A stretch of 64,000 nt of DNA from Paenarthrobacter histidinolovorans (GCF_014647595.1 NZ_BMPM01000004.1:359593-423592), one strand, 5' to 3'. Shown: positions 45,838 through 54,603, counted from the first letter of the stretch. The notes: generated from the letters alone by a model not told the origin. Translations and numbers: made by a program.

Positions 45838-46776
45838 ATGCAGCAGTCCGCGGGCAGCGGCGGCACAAACCCCGCGCCGTTGGTCCTCGGGCTCCACATC
45901 GGTGGTTCAAAAACCCATGCGGTCCTCTCCGACGACGCCCGCCTTCCCGGGGTGGGCAATGATGCCCGGCTGGAGATCACCGAAGCACGCGCAAACCTTT
46001 CTTCCGTAGGGCACCAGGGCGCGGACGCAGTACTGCGGCGGATTGCTGCCCGTGTGGGCGGTGGTGTTGCAGCAGTCTGCGCGGGAGCGGCTGGAGCTGA
46101 TACCCCCGCGAGCCGGGCTGTCCTGTCGGCTCTCCTCTCGGAACATTTTCCGGGAGCCAAAATCGAGGTGGTCCATGACACACGCATCATCCTCGCTGCG
46201 GCCGGCCTCGAAGCAGGCGTGGTTCTGGTGGCCGGAACCGGCTCGGTTGCCTGGGGCAGGAACCGTGAGGGTCGGGAAGCCCGCAGTGGAGGATACGGCT
46301 ACCTGCTCGGCGACGAGGGTGGCGGATACTCAGTGGTCCGCGACGCCGTCCGCGAGGCCTTGCGGGAATACTACGCCGGACTTGAACCGGGCCCGCTGGT
46401 CCAGTCGTTGATGGCCGCCACGGCAAGCGTGGACGCCCTGCAGCTCATGGACTTTTTCTATGCCAAGCCGGAGCCCGACCATTGGGCGGGGCTTGCCCCG
46501 CTCGTCCTTGAATTGGCACGTGACGGGGACCCTGCAGCCTTGCGGATCCAGGCGGAGGCAGCCCACTCCCTGGCGTCCCTGGCCAGGCAGGTGCTGGGCG
46601 AACTCGGCTTGGACCTCCCCCTGGTGATGGCTGGGGCGTTACTGGTCAACCAGGACCAGCTTGCCGCGGCTGTAGCGCGGAAAGTGTCCATGGAAGATCC
46701 GTCGTTGGTCCGGATACTCCCCCAGGCGCCTGTTTTCGGGGCGGTCAAGCTTGCGCGTCAACTGATCCAGCAGTGA
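45838..46776 (+). CDS. BadF/BadG-type ATPase, N-acetylglucosamine kinase-like, with altered phosphate-1 Asp
   Basis: A 312-residue sugar kinase-like protein of the ASKHA fold. It has a phosphate-1 loop GLHIGGSKTH (18-27), the VAGTGSVAWGR phosphate-2 loop, VVHDTRIILAAAG before it, GYLLGDEGGGYSVVRDAVR and VMAGALLVNQ. The Asp expected in the first loop (DxGGS/DGGGT) is His20 (codon CAC, one base from GAC). Such kinases phosphorylate N-acetylglucosamine, and the adjacent DasR-like regulator fits this. GGAGGA is only one base before this ATG; a TTG at 45829 with AAGGGA six bases upstream is an alternative start. Confidence 0.82.
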   Translation: MQQSAGSGGTNPAPLVLGLHIGGSKTHAVLSDDARLPGVGNDARLEITEARANLSSVGHQGADAVLRRIAARVGGGVAAVCAGAAGADTPASRAVLSALLSEHFPGAKIEVVHDTRIILAAAGLEAGVVLVAGTGSVAWGRNREGREARSGGYGYLLGDEGGGYSVVRDAVREALREYYAGLEPGPLVQSLMAATASVDALQLMDFFYAKPEPDHWAGLAPLVLELARDGDPAALRIQAEAAHSLASLARQVLGELGLDLPLVMAGALLVNQDQLAAAVARKVSMEDPSLVRILPQAPVFGAVKLARQLIQQ

Positions 46777-46821
46777 TTAACCGTGGGTGATGCCCACAGC
46801 CAACGGGAGTAGTCTGGACTC

Positions 46822-46848
46822 ATGCCTTTGATGTGCGGCGGCCGGTAA
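46822..46848 (+). CDS. Candidate 8-codon upstream ORF before the LolA-like gene
   Basis: ATG at 46822 reads MPLMCGGR then TAA. TAGTCT (46810-46815) lies 6 bases before the ATG, the leaderless-promoter pattern seen at eleven other genes here. The stop codon is two bases before an in-frame-shifted ATG at 46851 that starts the LolA-like gene, which would allow coupled reinitiation. Too short to test by composition. Confidence 0.4.
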   Translation: MPLMCGGR

Positions 46849-47978
46849 CAATGACCCGGGCCAGGCAGCGGTGGCTGCCGGCGCTCTTGATAAGCCTTGT
46901 CTTCGGCATGGCGGTGCTGTTCGGTGCCGTGCAAGCGGGCGCAACCGGCTCCCTGCCGCCCAAGACGGCGGACGAGGTCCTGGCAATGATCGCGCATACG
47001 CAGGTTCGCGAGCTCTCCGGGACGTTGGAACAAACCGCGGAGCTGGGACTTCCCGGGATTACTGCAGCCGGCCCTGGGGTTGCTCCGGGAGCTGTGTCCG
47101 CCGTGGAGTTCCTGACAGGCTCGCACACCGCACGGGTTTACGTCGATGGCCCCTCGAAAGCGCGGCTGCAGATCCTGGACCGGATGGCTGAGCGTGACCT
47201 CGTGCTGAACGGAGGGGACGCGTGGTTCTATAACTCCTCGGACAACAGCGCTACGCACTGGAGCATCCCGCCGTCATTGATGACAGCTCCCACCGAGTCA
47301 CGCGAAGCTGCCCCGCCCCGCCCCGGCCTCCCGACCCCCGAAGCCTTGGCGTCCCGCTTCCTGGCTGCCATTGACGCCAGCACCGAAGTGAGTGTGGGTG
47401 GCTCATCTTCGGTAGCCGGTCGCAGCGCCTATCGCCTCCTCCTGAACCCCCGGTCTGCCGCTACCTTGGTGGACTCCGTGGCCATTGATGTTGATTCCCA
47501 AACCGGCCTCCCCCTGGGCGTCGAAGTGAGGGCCAACGGCCAGTCCGAGCCTGCTTACGCACTGGCCTATACGCGGTTGGATCTGGCCGCACCGGACGCC
47601 TCACTGTTTGATTTCGTGCCGCCCCAGGGCGCCACTGTCAACGAAAAGGTGGTTCCCGCATCCCCGGTCCCATCCCGGCCGCTGCCCGCACCATCCGGCC
47701 CGGCCGACCAGCCACACCCGGGCCAGCCGCATGATGGTGCAACGGTCATAGGCTCTGGCTGGGACGCTGTGATCTCCCTCCCGGCCGGAACTGCGCCGGC
47801 CGGACTCTTGACCAGCCCGCAACTCGCGCAAGCGCTTCAGCCTGTATCAGGCGGCCACGCCCTGACGACATCGCTGATCAGCGTGCTGCTTCTCGACGAC
47901 GGCCGCATCTATGCGGGTTTGGTGCCGGTGGAACGGCTTGAGTCGGCTGCGCTTCAGTCAAACGTCCCGGCCGAGTGA
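46833..47978 (+). CDS. Secreted LolA-like lipoprotein-carrier-fold protein
   Basis: A 381-residue protein from the GTG at 46833, or 375 from ATG 46851, with an Arg-rich N-terminus and a signal-type helix (RWLPALLISLVFGMAVLFGAVQA). The mature part resembles the LolA/LppX-type fold: TADEVLAMIAHTQVRELSGTLEQTAELG, FYNSSDNSATHW, then YRLLLNPRSAATLVDSVAIDVDSQTGLPLGVEV, with a Pro-rich linker (about 275-310) and a C-terminal domain of 70 residues. In monoderms such proteins may carry or sense lipophilic molecules outside the membrane. An ABC exporter follows directly. Confidence 0.78.
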   Translation: MRRPVTMTRARQRWLPALLISLVFGMAVLFGAVQAGATGSLPPKTADEVLAMIAHTQVRELSGTLEQTAELGLPGITAAGPGVAPGAVSAVEFLTGSHTARVYVDGPSKARLQILDRMAERDLVLNGGDAWFYNSSDNSATHWSIPPSLMTAPTESREAAPPRPGLPTPEALASRFLAAIDASTEVSVGGSSSVAGRSAYRLLLNPRSAATLVDSVAIDVDSQTGLPLGVEVRANGQSEPAYALAYTRLDLAAPDASLFDFVPPQGATVNEKVVPASPVPSRPLPAPSGPADQPHPGQPHDGATVIGSGWDAVISLPAGTAPAGLLTSPQLAQALQPVSGGHALTTSLISVLLLDDGRIYAGLVPVERLESAALQSNVPAE

Positions 47979-47985
47979 CCGCCCC

Positions 47986-48996
47986 GTGACCGACCTTGGC
48001 GCCCGGGAAAGCCACACGGGCGGCATGTACAGCCTTGCCATCGAAACACATGGACTGGTGAAGCGTTTTGGCCACCGCCCGGCCGTCGACGGAATCGATT
48101 TGGCCGTTCCGCGTGGGTCGGTTTTTGGCTTCCTCGGACCCAACGGCTCAGGAAAGACCACCACCATCCGGTTGTTGCTTGGCCTGGCCACGGCGAACAG
48201 CGGGGACATCAGCGTCCTGGGTAAGGAGATGCCACGGTCCTTGGCCTCTGTGTTGCCGGACGTAGGTACTATGGTAGAGGGCCCCGGCTTTTATCCGTTC
48301 CTCACGGGTGCGGGAAACCTGATGCGCCTGGACTCGGCCGACCGCCATGCGCCGTCATCAACCCGGCGGCAACGTGTCCATGACGCCTTGGAACGTGTGG
48401 GACTTGGCCACGCATCCGGAAAGAAGGTCCGCGCCTACTCCTTGGGCATGAAACAGCGGCTCGGCCTGGCCAACGCGATGCTGCGGCCGCGTGAACTGCT
48501 TGTCCTGGACGAACCGACCAACGGACTCGATCCACAAGGCACACGTGAAGTCCGCGCCTTGGTTCGTTCACTCGCCGCAGGCGGTACAACAGTTTTTGTC
48601 TCGAGCCACCTGCTGGCCGAAGTCGGGCAGATGTGCACGCACGCAGGCATCATGAGCGCCGGCCGTCTGGTGGCGCAAGGACCACTGGACGAGCTGCGTT
48701 CCTCCGGGGAGTCGCACGTCCTCATCCACACGCCCGACGTCGGCAAGGCAGCAGGGGTCCTGTCGCGCCTGGGATTGGTCCCGGGTGATGCGACCGGTAC
48801 AGGCATCCCAGGGAACGAGGCATCCGGGCGCGACGGTACGCTCACGGGCACCGGACTCAACGGCATGGCACCGGAGGCAATAGTGGCCGCCCTGGTCACA
48901 GGAGGCGTGCGTGTCCGCGGATTCACCGTGGAGAACGCCAGCCTGGAAGAACGCTTCGTGTCCCTGACCGGAGAGGGGTTCGACGTTGCCGGCTGA
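47986..48996 (+). CDS. ABC transporter ATP-binding protein
   Basis: A 336-residue ATPase (from GTG 47986; MYSLAIETHGL at 48025 is an alternative) with Walker A GPNGSGKT (51-58), signature YSLGMKQRLGLA, Walker B LLVLDEPTNGLD, and a SSHLLAEV H-loop. The C-terminal 100 residues include the tail usual in CcmA/BcrA-type ABC-2 ATPases and a disordered Gly/Thr-rich stretch. It begins 7 bases after the LolA-like stop and overlaps the permease start by 11 bases, so these three genes form one unit. It likely powers export of a lipid, peptide or drug. Confidence 0.9.
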   Translation: MTDLGARESHTGGMYSLAIETHGLVKRFGHRPAVDGIDLAVPRGSVFGFLGPNGSGKTTTIRLLLGLATANSGDISVLGKEMPRSLASVLPDVGTMVEGPGFYPFLTGAGNLMRLDSADRHAPSSTRRQRVHDALERVGLGHASGKKVRAYSLGMKQRLGLANAMLRPRELLVLDEPTNGLDPQGTREVRALVRSLAAGGTTVFVSSHLLAEVGQMCTHAGIMSAGRLVAQGPLDELRSSGESHVLIHTPDVGKAAGVLSRLGLVPGDATGTGIPGNEASGRDGTLTGTGLNGMAPEAIVAALVTGGVRVRGFTVENASLEERFVSLTGEGFDVAG

Positions 48997-49852
48997 AACC
49001 GCTGCTGGTACTCCAATTGCCACCGCCCGTCCCCGAGCAGGGTGGGCACTCCTTGCCTCTGAACTGTCAGTACTTTTCCGCAGGCTCCGTACATGGGCCA
49101 TGCTGATTGCCTTGGCCGCCGTGCCCATCCTGATCGCTGTAGCGGTGAAGTTGTCGTCGCGGCCAGCAACCCCCGGCCGGGGTCCGCTGTTCCTGGACAG
49201 GATTACCCAGAACGGGCTCTTCGTGGCCGTCACGGCGCTGGTGGTGTGCGTGCCTTTGTTCCTCCCACTCACCATAGGTGTGGTGGCAGGAGACACAATC
49301 GCAGGCGAAGCGAACCTGGGCACCTTGAGGTACCTGCTGTTGGCGCCGGCCGGACGCATTCGCCTGCTGCTGGTCAAATATGCCGGTACGATCGCCTTCT
49401 GTTGTGCTGCCACGGCAACGGTGGCAGCGTCAGGCGCCTTGGCCGGCGTCGTCCTTTTCCCTGTGGGTCCGGTGACCCTGCTGTCCGGCGACACTGTGAG
49501 CGTGGGTGAATCCGCCCTCCGGACCATGCTGATCGCTGCCTACATCACTGTGTCCCTGATGGGGTTGGGGGCGATTGGACTTCTGATCTCGACCTTCACT
49601 GACGCGCCGGTCGGCGCCATGGCGGCCACGATCGTCCTGTCCGTCACCTCCCAGGTGCTGGACAACCTGCCACAGTTGGACTGGCTGCATCCGTGGCTGT
49701 TCAGCCACCACTGGCTGGGATTTGCTGATCTGCTCAGGCAACCGATCGCCTGGACGTCGTTCGGGGAGAATGCGTTGCTGCAGTCCGCGTATATTGCGGT
49801 GTGCGGTGCCGCCGCCTATGCGAAATTCTTGAACAAGGACGTGTTGTCGTAG
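48986..49852 (+). CDS. ABC-2 type transporter permease
   Basis: A 288-residue membrane protein with about six helices (residues near 38-58, 78-98, 130-155, 175-200, 205-225 and 262-280), the ABC-2 plan. It begins with TTG inside the end of the ATPase gene, with GAGGGG upstream, and translation is coupled. The half-transporter would form a homodimer with the ATPase. No substrate is evident from the sequence. The next gene has its own -10 box and is probably a separate transcript. Confidence 0.85.
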   Translation: MPAETAAGTPIATARPRAGWALLASELSVLFRRLRTWAMLIALAAVPILIAVAVKLSSRPATPGRGPLFLDRITQNGLFVAVTALVVCVPLFLPLTIGVVAGDTIAGEANLGTLRYLLLAPAGRIRLLLVKYAGTIAFCCAATATVAASGALAGVVLFPVGPVTLLSGDTVSVGESALRTMLIAAYITVSLMGLGAIGLLISTFTDAPVGAMAATIVLSVTSQVLDNLPQLDWLHPWLFSHHWLGFADLLRQPIAWTSFGENALLQSAYIAVCGAAAYAKFLNKDVLS

Positions 49853-49872
49853 CTTTGTCGTAGGCTCTTTCC

Positions 49873-50493
49873 ATGGCCAGATTCTTTGATGTGCACCCGG
49901 AAGACCCTCAACCACGCGCCATCGGCCAAGTGGTCAATATGCTGCGGGACGGCGGTCTGATCGCTTACCCTACCGACTCCTGCTACGCCTTGGGCGCCCA
50001 GATCGGAAACAGGGAAGCGCTGGATCGGATACGCACCATCCGGCAGCTCGACGGCAAGCACCATTTCACTCTTGTCTGCAAGGACTTCGCCCAGATGGGC
50101 CAGTTCGTCATGCTGGACAATGACATCTTCAGGAGCATCAAAGCCGTCACACCCGGCAGCTACACCTTCATCCTGCCGGCCACCAGGGAGGTTCCCAAGC
50201 GGCTGCTGCACCCCAAGAAGAAAACAGTCGGCGTCCGCATCCCGGATCACAAAGTGGTGCAGGCGCTTCTCGCCGAGCTGGGAGAGCCCTTGCTGTCCAG
50301 CACGCTCCTGCTGCCTGACGAGGAAGAACCGCTGACGCAAGGATGGGAGATCAAGGAGCGCCTGGACAACCAGGTGGACGGCGTGATCGATGCCGGGGAC
50401 ACCGGTTCGGAACCAACCACCGTGATCGATTTCTCGAGCGGGGTGGCCGAGGTGGTACGGCGCGGCACTGGCGATCCTTCACGCTTCGAATAG
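49873..50493 (+). CDS. YrdC/YciO-family protein (L-threonylcarbamoyladenylate synthase type)
   Basis: A 206-residue YrdC-domain protein with DGGLIAYPTDSCYALG (about 26-41) and IRQLDGKHHFTLVCKDFAQMG (about 57-77), then SYTFILPATREVPKRLL and VGVRIPDHKVVQALL. YrdC/Sua5 makes threonylcarbamoyl-AMP for tRNA t6A; the shorter YciO forms lack the C-terminal Sua5 domain and may be paralogues of uncertain role. This length and the KKTVGVRIPDH motif fit YciO. The ATG is 6 bases after a TAGGCT box, so probably leaderless. It is convergent with the LigD gene. Confidence 0.88.
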   Translation: MARFFDVHPEDPQPRAIGQVVNMLRDGGLIAYPTDSCYALGAQIGNREALDRIRTIRQLDGKHHFTLVCKDFAQMGQFVMLDNDIFRSIKAVTPGSYTFILPATREVPKRLLHPKKKTVGVRIPDHKVVQALLAELGEPLLSSTLLLPDEEEPLTQGWEIKERLDNQVDGVIDAGDTGSEPTTVIDFSSGVAEVVRRGTGDPSRFE

Positions 50494-50523
50494 GAACACG
50501 AGCAGGGGCGTTCTGTCTGCGGC

Positions 50524-51555
50524 CTACTCGCCAGGCTTCCGCGCCCGGCTCGGCTGCACACGCATGGGTTCGCCGGGCATTTTGGGGAACTCGGGCGGGA
50601 ACGGCATCTCGCCTTGGCCATTCCGGACATCACGTTCCCACCATGTGAGCAGCACATCAATGTCACCTGGATGATCGTGCATGGCTGCCCACGGATCGCC
50701 CACCTTCTTCAAACGGTCGGGAACGGTGGTGATGGTGTACTTTCCCGGGTCGGCGTTCTCCAGTTCCTCCCATGTCAAAGGGCAGGATACTTGTGCTGTC
50801 GGTACAGCCCGCGGGCTGTACGCGCCAGCGATGGTCCGGTCCCGGTTGGCCTGGTTGAAATCCACGAAGATCCGCGTTCCGCGCTCCTCCTTCCACCACG
50901 CCGTGGTGACCTTGTCCGGCATGCGGCGCTCCAGTTCGCGTCCGGCAGCGATCACGGCGTGGCGGACCTCGAGGAACTCGTGCTTGGGATGGATGGGCGC
51001 GTAAACATGCAGACCACGGTTACCCGATGTCTTGATGAACGCCGTCAAACCGGCCTCCTCCAAGACGGAGCGAAGCTCGATGGCAGCCGGAATGGCGTCG
51101 TCGAAATCTGTCCCTGGCTGGGGATCGAGATCAATTCTTAGTTGATCGGGGTTGTCGGGATCGTTGGCCCGGGACGCCCAGGGATGGAATACCACCGTGT
51201 TCATTTGTGCCGCCCACACGGCTGCCGCAGGTTCGTCGATGACCAACTGGGGGTGGGACCGCGCGCTGGGGTAGGTCACAGTGACGGCCCGAACGTAGTC
51301 CGGGGCGCCCTTGGGCGGGTTCTTGGAGAAGAACATCTCTCCGTCAATATTTCCTGAGTATCGTTGAAGGCTGACAGGCCTGTTGCCGTTGGCTGCGACA
51401 AATGGTTCGCCAACATCGATCAGGTAATTGGCGAGATCGAGTTTTGTCAGCCCCGCATCCGGCCACATGACCCGGCCAGGGCTGGAAATCCTGACTTCAC
51501 GTGGGCCGTTCGGACCGGGCACGGTAACCGTGGTTGCTTCACTCGCCATGGGCAC
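50524..51555 (-). CDS. Stand-alone LigD-type polymerase (primase-like) domain
   Basis: A 343-residue protein of the archaeo-eukaryotic primase fold found in bacterial NHEJ. LRIDLDPQPGTDFDD (about 140-154) carries the catalytic Asp pair, with KTSGNRGLHVYAPI and VSCPLTWEELENADPGKYTI further on; the N-terminal 30 residues hold the RISSPGRVMWPDAGLTKLDLA segment. No ligase or nuclease domain is attached, so it is the LigD-Pol-like (PrimPol-type) stand-alone protein common in actinobacteria. It may act in gap filling or end joining. A GTG start with GGGG 6 bases upstream is preferred over ATG 51549. Confidence 0.88.
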   Translation of the reverse strand: MPMASEATTVTVPGPNGPREVRISSPGRVMWPDAGLTKLDLANYLIDVGEPFVAANGNRPVSLQRYSGNIDGEMFFSKNPPKGAPDYVRAVTVTYPSARSHPQLVIDEPAAAVWAAQMNTVVFHPWASRANDPDNPDQLRIDLDPQPGTDFDDAIPAAIELRSVLEEAGLTAFIKTSGNRGLHVYAPIHPKHEFLEVRHAVIAAGRELERRMPDKVTTAWWKEERGTRIFVDFNQANRDRTIAGAYSPRAVPTAQVSCPLTWEELENADPGKYTITTVPDRLKKVGDPWAAMHDHPGDIDVLLTWWERDVRNGQGEMPFPPEFPKMPGEPMRVQPSRARKPGE

Positions 51556-51663
51556 AAGCTACCCCGTAAAGGTGTGCCGCGTCAGCATCCGGCGCCGGAT
51601 TTGCGTGGGTGTGTTTCATGGGTGGGCTCTTCTCCTGCCGTTCCTTTGGGTAATGATGTTCAT

Positions 51664-52329
51664 ATGCCCACCAACGAGACAGCAATGACCGTCGCCGTCG
51701 CTGACACCCACGTTTCCGCCCTTTATCTCCAGCCCGAACAAAGTTTTGCCACTCTGGTGGTGGCCCATGGCGCAGGGGCGGGGATGGAACACCCCTTCCT
51801 GCAGGGTTTCGCCTCAGCCATGGCGGACGAAGGTGTGGCCACACTCCGTTTCAACTTTCCCTACCGCGAAGCGGGGCGTCGGTTCCCGGACCGTCCGCCG
51901 CTTGCCATCGCCACATGGCGGGCTGTGATGGAGGTAGCTGCGGAGCTGTCGGACGGTAAACCCGTGTGGGCTGCAGGTAAATCGTTCGGTGGGCGGATGG
52001 CTTCCATGGCTGTGGCGGAAGGCATGCCCGCACAGGGACTCATCTACCTTGGCTACCCGCTGCATGCCCCGGGAAAACCGGAGAAGCTCCGCGATGAACA
52101 CCTTTACGGAATAACCGTCCCGATGCTTTTCCTGCAGGGCACGCGGGATACGTTCGCCACGCCGGAAATCCTGGAAGGCGTGGTGTCCAGGATTGGCCCG
52201 ACGGCGAAGCTGCAGTGGTGCGAGGGCGGTGACCATTCGTTCGCGGTCAAGGGAAAGAAGCGGACCGCGGCTGAAACTGGGGCGTCCCTGGCACCTGAGG
52301 TGGCTGCGTTCTTGACGGCTGGTGCTTGA
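51664..52329 (+). CDS. Alpha/beta-hydrolase of the KANL3/Tex30-like family
   Basis: A 221-residue alpha/beta-hydrolase with VVAHGAGAGMEHPFL for the oxyanion loop, AAGKSFGGRMAS carrying the nucleophile Ser, FLQGTRDTFA for the Asp and GGDHSF for the His. The short, lidless fold matches the KANL3/Tex30 alpha/beta-hydrolase-like group of dienelactone-hydrolase type. Substrate unknown. The ATG at 51664 is the first in-frame start consistent with the domain; no strong ribosome-binding sequence is visible. It is divergent from the LigD-Pol gene and convergent with EF-G2. Confidence 0.85.
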   Translation: MPTNETAMTVAVADTHVSALYLQPEQSFATLVVAHGAGAGMEHPFLQGFASAMADEGVATLRFNFPYREAGRRFPDRPPLAIATWRAVMEVAAELSDGKPVWAAGKSFGGRMASMAVAEGMPAQGLIYLGYPLHAPGKPEKLRDEHLYGITVPMLFLQGTRDTFATPEILEGVVSRIGPTAKLQWCEGGDHSFAVKGKKRTAAETGASLAPEVAAFLTAGA

Positions 52330-52345
52330 ATCCAGGTGCTTGAAT

Positions 52346-54433
52346 CTACTTGGGCAGTGGTTCGTGGCGAAGGTACGACCTCCGGAAATGTCCTGTGCCC
52401 GCTGTGAGGGCACGAAGTTCGATGGCGTACCGGAGCAGCTCCTGGTCCGGCACCTCGGCGAGGATCTCCGTCCCCTCCCCTTCGATGGCGTTGGTGCCGT
52501 TCACCCGCCCCCGCCGCCCGGAGAGATCGCTCATGACAGCGCCGACGTAGTCGTCGGGAACGCTGATGACCACGGATGACACGGGTTCAAGGAGTTGGAT
52601 TTTCGCGGCGGCAGCAGCCTCTCGCAGCGCCAAGGCGCCTGCCGCCTGGAATGCGGCATCGGAGGAGTCCACGCTGTGGGTCTTTCCACCCACCAGCGTT
52701 ACTTTGATGTCCACCACCGGAAATCCTGCAGACACACCCTTGAGCATCTGGGCCCGGACACCCTTTTCCACGGATGTGACAAACGTACCCGGAATCGCCC
52801 CGCCAACGATCTTGTCCGTGAACGCGAAGCCCTCCCCGCGTGCCAGCGGCTCCACCTCAATGTCGCAGATGGCGAATTGGCCATGACCACCTGATTGCTT
52901 GACATGGCGGCCATGTCCGGCAGCCTTGCTGGCGAACGTCTCCCGCAGGGGCGTAATGATGTCCACGGTCTGCAGCTTCACGCCCTGGTTCCGCAAGCGG
53001 TCCATGATCACCTCGGCATGTGCTTCTCCCATGCACCAGAGGATGAGCTGATGGGTGTCCGGGTTGCGTTCAAGCCTCAGTGTCGGATCCGCGGCCGCCA
53101 CCTTGCCTATGCTCTTGGCCAACGCATCCTCGTCACTTCGGGATGCTCCCTCCACGGCAATCGGCATCAAGGGTTCGGGCATGTTCCAGGTCTCGATCAG
53201 GAGCGGAGCTTCGCGGTCCGAGACGGTATCGCCTGTCTCGGCACTTGCCAGTTTGCTGATGGCACAGATGTCACCGGCGATGCACTCCGGCACGGCTTTG
53301 AGGGCGGATCCCACGGGGGAGTACAGGTGCGTGATGCGCTCGTCCGCGTCGTGGTCCTCATGGCCCCTGTCTGCCAGTCCCCTGCCGCCGATGTGGATGG
53401 AGGAATCCTCGCGCAGTGTTCCCGAGAAGACCCGGACCAGGCACACCCTGCCCAGGAAAGGATCCACAGTGGTCCGCACGACTTCGGCAGCGAGGCGGCC
53501 CGCGGGATCACACTGCAATGTCTTCAAGGACGAGCCATCGAGCGTCATGGCTGCAGGTGGCGTCCGTTCAAGGGGCGACGGCAAGGCATCGGTGAGCAAG
53601 GACATCAGTTCGGGCAACCCAAGGCCCGTTTCGGCCGACGTGGGCATGACCGGAAAGAAGCTGCCATGTGACACGGCGGTTTCCAGGTCGGTGATCAGGT
53701 CCGTCAGTGGCAGCTCTTCACCACCCAGGTACCTGTCCATGAGGGTTTCGTCTTCACTCTCGGCGATGATTCCCTCGATCAAAGGACCCCTGGCTTCCTC
53801 GACAGCCTGGTGGTCGCTGGACCCGTGCAGGACCCCTGTCAGGCTGCCCTTGCCTTCAACCGGGAGATACAGCGGGAGGACGGCGTCACCGAAGGCCTCA
53901 CGGCTACGCTCGACGGCGGCACTGAAGTCTGCGCGGGGATGGTCCAGTTTGCTGATCACTACCGCACGGGGCAACCGGATCTTTTCGCACTCGCCCCACA
54001 GTGCGACGGTGGCGCCATCGATTCCCTCCACGGCGGAAACAACAAAAAGGGCTGCGTCGGCGGCCCTCAAACCAGCCCGCAATTCGCCGGTGAAGTCGGT
54101 GTAACCGGGTGTGTCGATCAGATTGACCTTGATGTCGCCAATGAGGATCGGTGCGACGGACAGGGTTACCGAGCGTTGTTGGTGGATGGCTGACGGATCG
54201 GCATCGCTGACTGTGGTGCCCTCGCTGATGGAGCCCATCCTGGTGATCGCTCCGGTGGCCGCGAGCAGTGCTTCGACCAGCATCGATTTACCTGAACCTG
54301 AATGCCCGACCAAAGCCACATTGCGTATTTGTGCGGGGTTCCGCGGCCCAGAAACCGCGCCGTTCCCCCCGCGCCTGACCTCATTCGCGCTGGGGCTCTC
54401 TTTTGCCGCTTCACGCGCGCCCTTTGCAGACAT
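52346..54433 (-). CDS. Elongation factor G-like protein (EF-G2 type)
   Basis: A 695-residue EF-G paralogue. The GTPase domain has P-loop GHSGSGKS (43-50) and DTPGYTDF (107-114); the base-recognition motif reads SKLD, not NKxD. Domains II to V follow with VCLVRVFSGTLRED, GEAHAEVIMDRL, and the C-terminal MSDLSGRRGRVNGTNAIEGEGTEI. The N-terminus (first 35 residues) is a poorly conserved basic tail. Such EF-G2 proteins in mycobacteria lack normal translocation activity; the role here is unknown. Start ATG at 54433 with AGGAG 6 bases upstream. The longer open frame to 54685 is spurious. Confidence 0.9.
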   Translation of the reverse strand: MSAKGAREAAKESPSANEVRRGGNGAVSGPRNPAQIRNVALVGHSGSGKSMLVEALLAATGAITRMGSISEGTTVSDADPSAIHQQRSVTLSVAPILIGDIKVNLIDTPGYTDFTGELRAGLRAADAALFVVSAVEGIDGATVALWGECEKIRLPRAVVISKLDHPRADFSAAVERSREAFGDAVLPLYLPVEGKGSLTGVLHGSSDHQAVEEARGPLIEGIIAESEDETLMDRYLGGEELPLTDLITDLETAVSHGSFFPVMPTSAETGLGLPELMSLLTDALPSPLERTPPAAMTLDGSSLKTLQCDPAGRLAAEVVRTTVDPFLGRVCLVRVFSGTLREDSSIHIGGRGLADRGHEDHDADERITHLYSPVGSALKAVPECIAGDICAISKLASAETGDTVSDREAPLLIETWNMPEPLMPIAVEGASRSDEDALAKSIGKVAAADPTLRLERNPDTHQLILWCMGEAHAEVIMDRLRNQGVKLQTVDIITPLRETFASKAAGHGRHVKQSGGHGQFAICDIEVEPLARGEGFAFTDKIVGGAIPGTFVTSVEKGVRAQMLKGVSAGFPVVDIKVTLVGGKTHSVDSSDAAFQAAGALALREAAAAAKIQLLEPVSSVVISVPDDYVGAVMSDLSGRRGRVNGTNAIEGEGTEILAEVPDQELLRYAIELRALTAGTGHFRRSYLRHEPLPK

Positions 54434-54603
54434 GGCATCTCCTGGATGTTCTCCCGCCACGGAGCCCGAACGCTTGTGGTTTCGAATCCAGAGCTCCGAA
54501 TCTTTAAGAGGATTGGACACCCTGAGGCGACCACAGGGCAAGTGCCCGCAGCCCCTGAACCAAAGCCTGCGGCGTCGTACGTCCCCACCGCCACCTTTGC
54601 CGG

